A DNA stretch of 64,000 bases, from contig CAWHBO010000003.1 of NCBI GenBank assembly GCA_963827735.1, positions 1 through 64,000 on the forward strand, given 5' to 3'. The DNA is from CAWHBO01 sp963827735 (GTDB taxonomy: Bacteria; Patescibacteriota; Patescibacteriia; Patescibacteriales; UBA12075). A program made the translations under genes and the position numbers. Below the pieces are notes generated by a model. The model was not told where the DNA came from, searched no databases, and was given only the letters and a program-made list of their open reading frames with translations. Shown one piece after another: positions 18,239 through 25,762 of the stretch; position 1 is the stretch's first letter, and each line of letters opens with the position of its first letter.

Positions 18239-19401
18239 CCCAACTTCCCGCATATCTTCTGAATCAGCCCCCCAATCTCATGCTCCCTCGCAACCATCGC
18301 CCTCAGATCCTCTCCCAGCTTCATCCTTTCTGCTGGATCAATCGCCATCATTTCTTTGATCTTTGCGGACAGCATCCGGGCATCGCCTTGGGCAAATCCG
18401 AATCTGTCTTCATTCTGAAACAGATCGCCAAGCACCGCATCGTTGCATGACAAGACCATCAGTCCGCAGGCCATCGCTTCCAAAACCGCCTTATCAAGGC
18501 TACCGGTTAAACTCGTACTGACGAACAAATCGGCCGTCTGATAAAACCCGGACGTATCGTTTGCGGACACCGCGCCAATAAATTTAATAACACCATCAAG
18601 CCCTTTTTCTTTTACAGCTCTTTTTATCTTTTCAAAATACTCCTCCTGTTCTTTCGTCCCCGGCCCGCCGACAATCTTCAGCTCAATTACATCAGAGCCC
18701 CCCTCGTCACGCAAAATCTTAACCGCCTCAATCAACGTCAAATAATCCTTGCTCGGTGAAATTCTCCCTAAAGTTAATATTTTGAATTTAAAATTTTGAA
18801 TTTGTTTAGAATTTTGAGTTTCTGATTTAGAATTTATTTGATATCCCGTATAGGACCCGAGGTCCCGACGGGACTTTTCGGGTTTGTTATTTGGAATTTG
18901 GAATTTATGCAAATCTATTCCGTGTCCGACAATGTTTATCTTCCTGCTCTTCAACCGAAAACTTTCCCTGGAGGCTGTAAAAATTTCATCAACCAATTTC
19001 TCTGCCGCCCAAAGACTCCAACGAACAGACTTATGCGTAAACCAAAGTCCAATTCTTTTGCCAGTAATTTTCCAAAACAGCCCCCCGAGCACCACATACT
19101 CCGGATTCATATGCACAAAAACGGCATCATATTCTTTGCGTTTATCAAAGATCGTTTTATAAAATTTATAAACAAAACGCAGTCTCCTAAAAAGCTTTCC
19201 TTCACTCCCATCCCGATAATCCTCTCTTGTTTTCCCCAGACTGATGACTTCCACGTTCTCTGGCAAATCAATCGCACCCTGAAAGAGACATATTACGGTG
19301 ACTTTTTCACAGCGCTTGGCAAACTCCCTGATCCAGTCGTGGAAAAAACCGAGGTTGTCGTCGGTGTAGTCTACTTTTTGGGTTGTAATTAAGAGGTTCA
19401 T
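18205..19401 (-). CDS. GT4 family glycosyltransferase with repeat-derived insert
   Basis: The protein starts at the ATG at 19401 (MNLLITTQKVDY…). A longer in-frame start at 19467 would take in 22 residues encoded by an inverted repeat and is unlikely. It is a GT-B enzyme: the N-domain ends in 'VGHGIDLHKFQI' and the C-domain starts 'ILTLGRISPSKDY' and has 'KAVLEAMACGLMVLSCND'. Between the domains is a Asn/Lys/Gln-rich stretch of about 35 residues encoded by DNA that resembles the intergenic repeats and includes a perfect-arm hairpin. The last ten residues come from a heptamer array. The fold is clear; the sugar is unknown. Confidence 0.85.
   Translation of the reverse strand: MNLLITTQKVDYTDDNLGFFHDWIREFAKRCEKVTVICLFQGAIDLPENVEVISLGKTREDYRDGSEGKLFRRLRFVYKFYKTIFDKRKEYDAVFVHMNPEYVVLGGLFWKITGKRIGLWFTHKSVRWSLWAAEKLVDEIFTASRESFRLKSRKINIVGHGIDLHKFQIPNNKPEKSRRDLGSYTGYQINSKSETQNSKQIQNFKFKILTLGRISPSKDYLTLIEAVKILRDEGGSDVIELKIVGGPGTKEQEEYFEKIKRAVKEKGLDGVIKFIGAVSANDTSGFYQTADLFVSTSLTGSLDKAVLEAMACGLMVLSCNDAVLGDLFQNEDRFGFAQGDARMLSAKIKEMMAIDPAERMKLGEDLRAMVAREHEIGGLIQKICGKLGIKNLELRIKN
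18782..18905 (-). repeat. Intergenic-type repeat inserted in frame in a glycosyltransferase gene
   Basis: This stretch within the GT4 gene is built from AAATTC/CAAATAAC-like units of the kind seen between genes (compare 30594-30712). It also has a hairpin whose arms pair ACCCGA with TCGGGT and GTCCCG with CGGGAC, at about 18857-18886. It encodes the Asn/Gln/Lys-rich linker between the two Rossmann domains. Its length and phase keep the frame open. Confidence 0.7.
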
Positions 19402-19408
19402 GCTTTTG

Positions 19409-19498
19409 TTGTCATTCTGAACGTAGCGTAGCGAAGTGAAGAATCCCGATGTATCCCGATAATTCAACGGGATCCTTCGCTACGCTCAGGATGACAAA
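19409..19498. repeat. Inverted repeat of the TCATTCTGA/GCGTAGCGAAG type
   Basis: Two arms of about 30-40 bases read TGTCATTCTGAACGTAGCG… and …CGCTACGCTCAGGATGACA; they pair with a few mismatches and a small insertion. Sequences of this kind are common between genes in many bacterial genomes. It lies between the GT4 start at 19401 and the galU repeat tail. Confidence 0.75.
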
Positions 19499-19541
19499 TT
19501 TTGTTTTATCGCTTTATTTTTTAGAGGCTATTAGCATTCTT

Positions 19542-19585
19542 TTTCCCAATTTCCCAATTTCCCAATTTCCTAATTTCCCAATATC
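19542..19585 (-). repeat. Octamer tandem repeat after galU
   Basis: Five 8-bp units (TTTCCCAA on the + strand, one with a T change) followed by a partial unit begin directly after the galU stop codon TAG. The same unit occurs in 16 perfect copies at 58433-58560, 39 kb away, also directly after a stop codon. Confidence 0.85.
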
Positions 19586-20446
19586 CTACTTCACATACCC
19601 TTTTATAAAATCCCCCAAATCTTTCCCAATGTCCTCCCGATCCAGCGCGTACTTCAGCGCTGTCTTGAAGTAGTTCAATGGGTCGCCGGTGGTCAGCCAT
19701 TCCCCGTCTTCCACTTTTTTGGCATAAAATTCTCCGCCGCCTTTGATGTATGTCCTGATCGCGTCCACTGTCCAAAGTTCTCCGCCTTTTCCAAGCGGCG
19801 TTTCTTTTAAAATATCCAGAATGTCTTGGTTAAGAATCATGCGGCCAAAATCAGCATAGTTGGACGGCGCGTCTTCAATTTCCGGCTTTTCAATGATATC
19901 TTCAATCTGCATCGTGCCTGTCTTGAGCTTGACGATGCCATAGCGATTGACCTGATCGTGCGGCACTTCCTGCACGCCGATCATCATTGATTCATGCCGG
20001 TTGTAATCCTCAATCATCTGCTTGGTAAAAGAAACTTTTGATTTCACCAAATCATCCCCCCAAACGTGCACGAATGGCTGGCCTTCCACCAGGCTGGCGG
20101 CAGACAAAAGCGGCGTGCCGTTGCCATATGGGCCTTTCTGGCGGACATAGATAAAATTCGCCATATCCGCGATCCGCTTGACTTCTTCCCTGAGTTTTTC
20201 TTTGTTGGCTTTCTTAAGCTCGTCCATCAGTCCCCAATTGTAATCAAAATGATCTTCCAACGGCTTCTTGTCCCAGCGCGTGACAAAGATGATGTCTTCA
20301 ATCCCGGCCTCCACCAGTTCTTCCACCACATATTGAATGATCGGCTTATCCACGATCGGCAACATTTCTTTAGGCATCGCTTTCGTCGCTGGCAAAAACC
20401 GTGTTCCGGAACCGGCAACCGCGATGATGGCTTTTTTGATTTTCAT
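19586..20446 (-). CDS. galU: UTP--glucose-1-phosphate uridylyltransferase
   Basis: This 286-residue nucleotidyltransferase makes UDP-glucose from UTP and glucose-1-phosphate. It begins with the GalU form of the nucleotide-binding loop, 'AVAGSGTRFLPATKAMPKEMLP' type (residues 8-29), and has 'VVEELVEAGIEDIIFVT', 'VWGDDLV' and 'EKPEIEDAPSNYA'. The length is normal for GalU. UDP-glucose feeds cell-surface glycans; the gene sits among glycosyltransferases on the same strand. Confidence 0.93.
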   Translation of the reverse strand: MKIKKAIIAVAGSGTRFLPATKAMPKEMLPIVDKPIIQYVVEELVEAGIEDIIFVTRWDKKPLEDHFDYNWGLMDELKKANKEKLREEVKRIADMANFIYVRQKGPYGNGTPLLSAASLVEGQPFVHVWGDDLVKSKVSFTKQMIEDYNRHESMMIGVQEVPHDQVNRYGIVKLKTGTMQIEDIIEKPEIEDAPSNYADFGRMILNQDILDILKETPLGKGGELWTVDAIRTYIKGGGEFYAKKVEDGEWLTTGDPLNYFKTALKYALDREDIGKDLGDFIKGYVK

Positions 20447-20513
20447 AGAAATTCATGATTAAATTGTTAATATCTTAAATTATTATTTCACGATATAAAA
20501 CGTTAAAAACAAT

Positions 20514-20566
20514 CAATATCCAATATCCCAATATCTTAATATCTAATTTCCTAATTTCCTAATTTC
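20514..20566 (-). repeat. Degenerate 7-8 bp repeat after a GT2 gene
   Basis: Imperfect units of the AATTTCCT and AATATCCC kind start directly after the TAG of the GT2 gene at 20567. They resemble the arrays after galU and the PfkB gene but have more differences between copies. Confidence 0.7.
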
Positions 20567-21364
20567 CTACTTCCATTTCCTAACATATTTCATCCACGAA
20601 ACCACATGATACCTCGTCGCCTTGTTCGTAAAGAATTTCCACCAAGCGACTTGCGCGCTCTGCCGGGCGTGGTTGTGGATCACTTTCGCTTCCGGGTAAT
20701 ATACCACATCCCAGCTCTTGTTGTGAAATTGTCGGCAAAAATCCGTATCTTCAAAATACAAAAAGAATCTTTCGTCAAAACCGCCGATGGCTTCCAGGGC
20801 TTTGGCCCTCACAAACAAGAATGATCCCAGGAGCCAATCAACCTTCCTTTCGCTTTGATGATCAAAGTCGCGCAGCAAGTGTCTGTCCATATCTGCCTGA
20901 GCGAATTTAAAGCGCCCAAGCGGAGTGCGGCGAAAAATCGGCGTAAACATCCCATGCCAGCGGAAGCAAGAATCTTGGATGCTTCCGTCCGGATTCAGCT
21001 GCTGGGGTCCGGCGATTCCGACTGCCGGGTTATTCTCCATATACTCATATAGTTTGATGAAAGTATCCTTGAACGCGATTGTATCCGGATTCATGACCAC
21101 CACGTATTTTCCTTGCGCCTTTTTGATCCCGCAATTGTTTCCCGCTCCCATCCCCTGATTGGAATCTTTCTGAATGAAGACAATTTCCGGATATTGCCAC
21201 TGCAAAATCTCCCCGATTGAATCCTCGGAATGGTTGTCAACGACAATGATCTCATACCTTAATTTCTTCTCTCCCACAAAAAAATCCGCCTCTCTGATCG
21301 ACTTGATGCAATTAAGCGTATCGCTTTTTGATTTGTAGTTAACGATCACAATGCTTATTTCCAT
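20567..21364 (-). CDS. GT2 family glycosyltransferase (rhamnosyltransferase-like)
   Basis: This 265-residue protein is a GT-A enzyme. It has the opening 'ISIVIVNYKSK', the nucleotide-binding 'IIVVDNHSEDS', the DxD-equivalent 'VVMNPDTI', and 'FFLYFEDTDFCRQF' as the general-base region. This pattern (MNPD, EDxDxxxR) is usual in enzymes annotated as rhamnosyltransferases. dTDP-rhamnose genes 5-9 kb away support that donor, but it is an inference. Confidence 0.88.
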   Translation of the reverse strand: MEISIVIVNYKSKSDTLNCIKSIREADFFVGEKKLRYEIIVVDNHSEDSIGEILQWQYPEIVFIQKDSNQGMGAGNNCGIKKAQGKYVVVMNPDTIAFKDTFIKLYEYMENNPAVGIAGPQQLNPDGSIQDSCFRWHGMFTPIFRRTPLGRFKFAQADMDRHLLRDFDHQSERKVDWLLGSFLFVRAKALEAIGGFDERFFLYFEDTDFCRQFHNKSWDVVYYPEAKVIHNHARQSAQVAWWKFFTNKATRYHVVSWMKYVRKWK

Positions 21365-21370
21365 ATTTTT

Positions 21371-21439
21371 TAGCCATTAGCAGGTAGCTGGTAGCTATTA
21401 GCTTTTCAATATTAGCTACAAGCTACCTGCTAATGGCTA
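21371..21439. repeat. Inverted repeat between two GT2 genes
   Basis: Arms at 21371-21397 and 21413-21439 (TAGCCATTAGCAGGTAGCT… and its complement) match over 27 bases with one mismatch. It begins five bases after the stop codon of the GT2 gene at 21444 as read on the - strand. Inside are short repeats of TAGCTA. It could act as a terminator-like or protective 3' hairpin, though no long T-run follows. Confidence 0.85.
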
Positions 21440-21443
21440 CTAG

Positions 21444-22508
21444 CTATATTCCAATGAATTTAATAACAACCTTGCACCCCCTCCAGTAAACATCAAACAC
21501 CGGATTAATGAGCCTCAATTTCCAATCATCCACCTCCTGATACCAAATCTTTCCGGCAAACAAGCGCGTGAATTCGCTTTCTTTTATCTGGCGTAAATTC
21601 TGATTACGTTTTCTGGCTTTCAAGATATATTTCCAATTCTTTAAACTTAAAAAATATTTCCAAACATGCAATTTTTCCTTGAACCATCCGGACTTCAATG
21701 AAAACAGAATCAATCCGATCTCCATAATAATAAATGCCGGAAGGATCAAGAGCAAGGTTAAAGCGTGGTAGCATTCTAAAATAGCAATTATCCTGTTCCG
21801 GTCCATCCAGTAAAACTGTTTGATGGATTTAGAAAATTCATATTTATGGTACGCCACCGCCTCTTCATTTATAACACATCGGTGTCCGAAAAGCCAAATA
21901 CGCATGCTCAGTTCTTGATCTTCATTGTACATCCAATACTCCTCATCAAACAAACCGATATTCTTAAACACCGAAGATCTTAAAAGCACGGCCGCTCCGG
22001 AAAAATACCCAATGTCATAAACTTTTTTTTCTTTTTCTCTGTACTGCTCTTTATACCCCCGGCTATACCCGAATCCCAAAAAGTGCGTCGCGTTCCCCAG
22101 TGAATTTATCTTGTTCTTTTCGTTCCAGAGCATAATCCGCGGCTGTATTGCGCCGATATTTTTTTCACTCTCGGCAGTTTCCACCAATTTTCTGATGCAA
22201 TCAGGCTCGGCAATCGCGTCCATGTTGATCAGGAATATATAGTCAAAATTATCTGCCACAGCCAATCTCATGGCATCATTGTTGCCCTTGGCAAAACCGT
22301 CGTTGTTTTTGTTTAAGATAAATTCAGCCTCCGGAACGATCTTTGAAATCAGCTGAAAGCTCTTTTCCGATGTTTCGTTATCAGTCAGAAAGATCTTCAT
22401 CTTTCCGGCGTAGTCTTGCTTTCGGAGGCCAACAACACAGTCCTCAAGATATTTTTCCGCGTAGTCTTTCCAGTTGGGGGAGATGATGATAGCGACAGAT
22501 TTTTGCAT
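21444..22508 (-). CDS. GT2 family glycosyltransferase
   Basis: This 354-residue GT-A enzyme has 'VAIIISPNWKDY' at the start, 'IFLTDNETSEKS', the DxD-like 'FLINMDAIAEP', and 'YWMYNEDQELSMRIW'. A hydrophobic C-terminal segment ('LLLILPAFIIMEIGLILFSL', about residues 250-270) probably anchors it to the membrane. It is one of four consecutive GT2 genes on this strand. Sugar specificity is unknown. Confidence 0.88.
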   Translation of the reverse strand: MQKSVAIIISPNWKDYAEKYLEDCVVGLRKQDYAGKMKIFLTDNETSEKSFQLISKIVPEAEFILNKNNDGFAKGNNDAMRLAVADNFDYIFLINMDAIAEPDCIRKLVETAESEKNIGAIQPRIMLWNEKNKINSLGNATHFLGFGYSRGYKEQYREKEKKVYDIGYFSGAAVLLRSSVFKNIGLFDEEYWMYNEDQELSMRIWLFGHRCVINEEAVAYHKYEFSKSIKQFYWMDRNRIIAILECYHALTLLLILPAFIIMEIGLILFSLKSGWFKEKLHVWKYFLSLKNWKYILKARKRNQNLRQIKESEFTRLFAGKIWYQEVDDWKLRLINPVFDVYWRGCKVVIKFIGI

Positions 22509-22540
22509 ATTTTATTATCTTTTTTTATTATTCCTAATTA

Positions 22541-22612
22541 CCCAATATCCCAATTTCCTAATTTCTAATTTCCTAATTTCTAATTTCTTAATTTCTAATT
22601 TCCATTTTCAGA
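22541..22612 (-). repeat. Mixed 7/8-bp repeat after a GT2 gene
   Basis: Units of AATTTCT and AATTTCCT alternate over about 70 bases, starting roughly 15 bases beyond the stop codon of the GT2 gene at 22616. The alternation of 7- and 8-base units suggests slippage between the two types found elsewhere in the window. Confidence 0.75.
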
Positions 22613-22615
22613 TAT

Positions 22616-23503
22616 TCACGACCTCTTCCCTCTTTTCATTCCCATCCTTTCACCGATAATCGCCATCATCCTCCCCATCGGCCACAACGCTTTCAAAATC
22701 AACCATTGCCACGCCGGCTGCCATTTTTTAAAATACTTTATCTGCGAATCACGAAAATATTTCTGCGCCTGTCCGCGCGGCAATTGACTGAAGCTTTGGC
22801 CGATAAAATCAACGCATTCGGCGTCCGGCGCGTACCACACATCTCCGCCGGATTTGTAAATCTGCCGGCAGTAATCCACCTCCTCAAACCACAGGAAATA
22901 CCGGTCATCAAATTCCGGCAAAGTCCTGGCCAAAAACATTTTCAGATCTTTAATCTTTTCCAGATTGATCATAAAAAATCCCCCGCGCACCGAATCAACT
23001 TTTTGCGCCTGGGTATAATCAAAATCTTCCAAAATATATTTTCTGAGCACCCCGGGAAAAAAATGCGGGAGCTTTAAAACGATGGCCGCCTGGTCTGAAA
23101 ATTTGGGGAATCTTCTGACATGTTTGATAACTCCTCCTTTTTCATCAATCAACTTACAGCTGGCAACCGCCGCCTGCGGATTCTTTTCCATCCAATCCAC
23201 CTGTTTCTGCAAGGTATCCGGTTTAACTTTCATATCCGGGTTAAGGAGCAAAGCGTACTTTGTTTCAATCTGCCTGAGCACCTGATTGTTCGCCCTCCCA
23301 AATCCGAAATTGACGTTGTTCTCAATCAAAAAAACTTGAGGAAATTCCTGTTTGATCATGTCATCAGTTCCGTCTTCCGAGTTGTTGTCAACCACATAAA
23401 CATCAAAAACAAAGCTGGTCTTGCTTTCATATAAGGCCTTCAGGTTTTCGCGGAGCTTTTCTTTGACGTTCCAGGAAACGATGATGATACTCAGATCCAC
23501 CAT
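22616..23503 (-). CDS. GT2 family glycosyltransferase (rhamnosyltransferase-like)
   Basis: This 295-residue GT-A protein starts at the ATG at 23503 (MVDLSIIIVSWNV); an upstream in-frame ATG at 23527 would add eight residues. It has 'VYVVDNNSEDGT', the DxD-like 'LLLNPDMKV', and 'FLWFEEVDYCRQI'. The pattern again resembles rhamnosyltransferase-type GT2 enzymes. Its neighbours on both sides are GT2 genes with the same layout, which suggests duplication of an ancestral gene followed by divergence. Confidence 0.87.
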   Translation of the reverse strand: MVDLSIIIVSWNVKEKLRENLKALYESKTSFVFDVYVVDNNSEDGTDDMIKQEFPQVFLIENNVNFGFGRANNQVLRQIETKYALLLNPDMKVKPDTLQKQVDWMEKNPQAAVASCKLIDEKGGVIKHVRRFPKFSDQAAIVLKLPHFFPGVLRKYILEDFDYTQAQKVDSVRGGFFMINLEKIKDLKMFLARTLPEFDDRYFLWFEEVDYCRQIYKSGGDVWYAPDAECVDFIGQSFSQLPRGQAQKYFRDSQIKYFKKWQPAWQWLILKALWPMGRMMAIIGERMGMKRGKRS

Positions 23504-23535
23504 ATGCTCTAAATATTCATTGAACATAAATATTC

Positions 23536-23630
23536 TTAGGAAATTGAGAAATTAGGAAATTAGGAAATTAATTTCGGGAGCAAAGCGACCGAATTTTTTA
23601 ATTTCTCAATTTCTCAATTTCTAATTTCCC
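23536..23630. repeat. Inverted array of AATTTCT units with a GGGAGCAAAGCGACC loop
   Basis: GAAATTGAG/GAAATTAG units face AATTTCTC/AATTTCTA units across a TTCGGGAGCAAAGCGACCGAA centre, making a long imperfect hairpin. Its right arm encodes the last nine residues (KLEIEKLRN) and the stop codon of the GT2 gene at 23598. Confidence 0.75.
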
Positions 23631-24593
23631 CCTCAATCTCCAAAGATTAACGAACTCCCCCAAAAGATACTGTTCAAACAAAACCGCAAACGCAAACATT
23701 CGAAACGCATACCACAGCACCTCAATCTTCTGCCAAAAATTTTGTAATTTAAAATAGCGCAAAAAAATAATATGCTGATTAAGAAAAGACCAGCTCTTGA
23801 CTTGGCGGCTTTTGTTCTTTCTGTTAAGCGCCACATCCAAATCGCCTTCGCCTTTGCCCTGCGCAGTCCGATCATGATAAATGACCGCTGAGCTTACGCA
23901 CTTTGACTTATACCCTGCCAATTTCAAGCGATAAGCCAGATCGCAGTCTTCTTTATACATAAACATCAGTTCATCAAAATACTCCTCTCCCATTTTGACT
24001 TTCTCTAAAGCGGACAGGCGATACATAGCTGCCGCTCCGCTCGGACCCAGAATTTCTTTACCGTCAAATTGTCCTTTATCAATCTCCCCTTGCCCCAAAT
24101 CAGAGAACCGCAAGGCACTGATCTCAACAATTCCGCAACTATCAATAATATTTATCTTTCCAGTCTCTCCCTCTCCTGTCCAAGGAGAGGGTTGGGGTGA
24201 GGTGTTTTCAAAATCCCACTTTAAAATCTTCGGGCCAACCGATCCCAAACTCATATCCGCATCCATCGCCGCCACCATCTTTTCAACCGCATCCGGCTTG
24301 AGTGTCATATCCGGATTCAAAAATAACACATATTCAAATTCGCTGGCAATTGCTTTTTTTATTATACTATTATTCGCCTTGGCAAACCCCAAATTCCCGC
24401 CCATCCATTCCAGGCTTATTTCCGGATAATTCTTCAGAAAAAATTCTTTGTTCAGATTGTTTTCTTCCTCGCTGTTGTCAACCGCGATAATCGCATAATC
24501 TTTAAAGGTCTGACTTCTTAGGCTGCTTAAAAAATACGGCAGATATTTTGCCGTCGCTGCGCCATAAGTTATGAATCCAATGCTGAGCTTCAT
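23598..24593 (-). CDS. GT2 family glycosyltransferase with palindromic-element insert
   Basis: This 331-residue GT-A protein has 'LSIGFITYGAATAKY', 'IIAVDNSEEEN', the DxD-like 'LFLNPDMTLKP', and 'LMFMYKEDCDLAYRL'. About residue 130 it carries a Pro/Gly-rich insert (NTSPQPSPWTGEGE) encoded by a palindromic repeat, at a point where the family has a surface loop. The C-terminal nine residues derive from a repeat array. Fold and frame appear intact, so activity may be kept. Confidence 0.85.
   Translation of the reverse strand: MKLSIGFITYGAATAKYLPYFLSSLRSQTFKDYAIIAVDNSEEENNLNKEFFLKNYPEISLEWMGGNLGFAKANNSIIKKAIASEFEYVLFLNPDMTLKPDAVEKMVAAMDADMSLGSVGPKILKWDFENTSPQPSPWTGEGETGKINIIDSCGIVEISALRFSDLGQGEIDKGQFDGKEILGPSGAAAMYRLSALEKVKMGEEYFDELMFMYKEDCDLAYRLKLAGYKSKCVSSAVIYHDRTAQGKGEGDLDVALNRKNKSRQVKSWSFLNQHIIFLRYFKLQNFWQKIEVLWYAFRMFAFAVLFEQYLLGEFVNLWRLRGKLEIEKLRN
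24164..24206 (-). repeat. Palindromic element encoding a TSPQPSP…GEGE peptide inside a GT2 gene
   Basis: The core hairpin pairs CCCTCTCC (24169-24176) with GGAGAGGG (24184-24191). The flanks read CCTCACCCCAACC on the coding strand. I recognise this element from many unrelated bacterial genomes, where in-frame copies give TSPQPSPLxGEG-like peptides. Here it keeps the frame of the host gene. Confidence 0.8.
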
Positions 24594-24594
24594 T

Positions 24595-25575
24595 TTAATC
24601 TTTGAATTTCAAAAAATATACTTTGGGTTTAATCTCTTCCGCAACCACATCTTTCCATTTTTCATTAACATCAGAAAATCTCTTGGTCTCGCCATTTTCA
24701 ATCAACCAAGGATCAACGATCCTTGATTTTAATTTCATTTCCATTCCGTTTTCAGGGTCATTGACAGCGCACTCCGGATCATTCATTCTCTTCCAAAAGA
24801 TCTTGAGTTCCCTGTCTTGATTTAAATGATGGTTTATCTTTTTTAGAACCTCCGAGTCAGTGGTGTATAAATCGCTATAATCAATATATCCCTTGTTCAA
24901 GGCATGGGTGCAAAAATCGCCAACGGTTTTGAACATATGGGCCGTTTTAAAACTGGAAAAAAAATCTTTGTTCAGCAGGTAAAAAAATTCCGAAAACTTT
25001 TTTGCGGATTCTAAATTCTTAAAAACCCATTGTTTATCAATCACCGATAAATTGTTAAGGATAAAATCTATATCCTGCTTGCCTCCGATTCCGAATGAGA
25101 TAATTTCAAGAAGCGAATAGTCAATTCTGTCAGCGCAGATGTCCGGAAGGTTATTCTCTTGCAAAGGAAAATTTTTTTCATCCAAAATAAAATCAACATT
25201 AATATGATATTTTTCCAAAATACCGGGAATTTCAGACTTCATAACATAGCCATGATGCGCGTTGTCTTGATGATCCTGCTTGGCTCCGGAATCATTGGTG
25301 CCGATATAGTCAACGCAATGGGAAAAGACCGTATGCGAAACATCGTGTATGAGCCCGGAGATCTGTTCTTCCAAGGAAGCATTGAATCTCTTGAGGAGCA
25401 AAAAATCACCAACGCTGTGTTCAAATCTTGAATGCTTGGATCCGGGAAAATTCGTCTCCACATACCCCCCTTGATCAACACCTTTAAGCCTCAAGAGCGC
25501 CGGGCTTTCCATCAATTCCAGAATAACCGGCTCATCAATCACAGATTCGCCATAGACTTTGTCATGATACAACAT
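24595..25575 (-). CDS. HD-domain phosphohydrolase (SAMHD1/COG1078-like)
   Basis: This 326-residue protein has the HD metal-binding set: His in 'SRFEHSVGDFLLL' (about residue 52), HD in 'GLIHDVSHTVFSH' (about 78-90), and an Asp in 'CADRIDYSL' (about 146). Spacing and flanking residues resemble dNTPase-like HD proteins. Substrate is unknown. It ends one base from the start of the upstream-reading GT2 gene, so the pair is tightly coupled, an unusual partner for a glycosyltransferase. Confidence 0.8.
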   Translation of the reverse strand: MLYHDKVYGESVIDEPVILELMESPALLRLKGVDQGGYVETNFPGSKHSRFEHSVGDFLLLKRFNASLEEQISGLIHDVSHTVFSHCVDYIGTNDSGAKQDHQDNAHHGYVMKSEIPGILEKYHINVDFILDEKNFPLQENNLPDICADRIDYSLLEIISFGIGGKQDIDFILNNLSVIDKQWVFKNLESAKKFSEFFYLLNKDFFSSFKTAHMFKTVGDFCTHALNKGYIDYSDLYTTDSEVLKKINHHLNQDRELKIFWKRMNDPECAVNDPENGMEMKLKSRIVDPWLIENGETKRFSDVNEKWKDVVAEEIKPKVYFLKFKD

Positions 25576-25600
25576 AAATATATCTGATCAAATGTGACTC

Positions 25601-25748
25601 TATTAGCAATTCGCAATTCGCGGATTAGCATTTATTAGCATATTAGCATCACATTATTAGCAATTCGCAGATTAGCATTTATTCGCATATTAGCATCACA
25701 CTATTAGCAATTCGCGGATTAGCATTTATTAGCATATTAGCGCCACAT
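25601..25748. repeat. Three direct repeats of about 47 bp between two HD genes
   Basis: Three near-identical units of the form TATTAGCAATTCGC…GCATCACAC occur back to back (25601-25654, 25655-25701, 25702-25748). The first has a 7-base internal duplication. Inside each unit are smaller ATTAGC/ATTCGC steps. There are no spacers, so it is not CRISPR. Related sequence forms the inverted repeat at 29464-29559. Confidence 0.85.
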
Positions 25749-25762
25749 CTATTATAAGAATG

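Noticed and set aside
25601..25748. Possible CRISPR array
   Set aside because: The 47-bp repeats are contiguous with no spacers and no cas genes are in the window.
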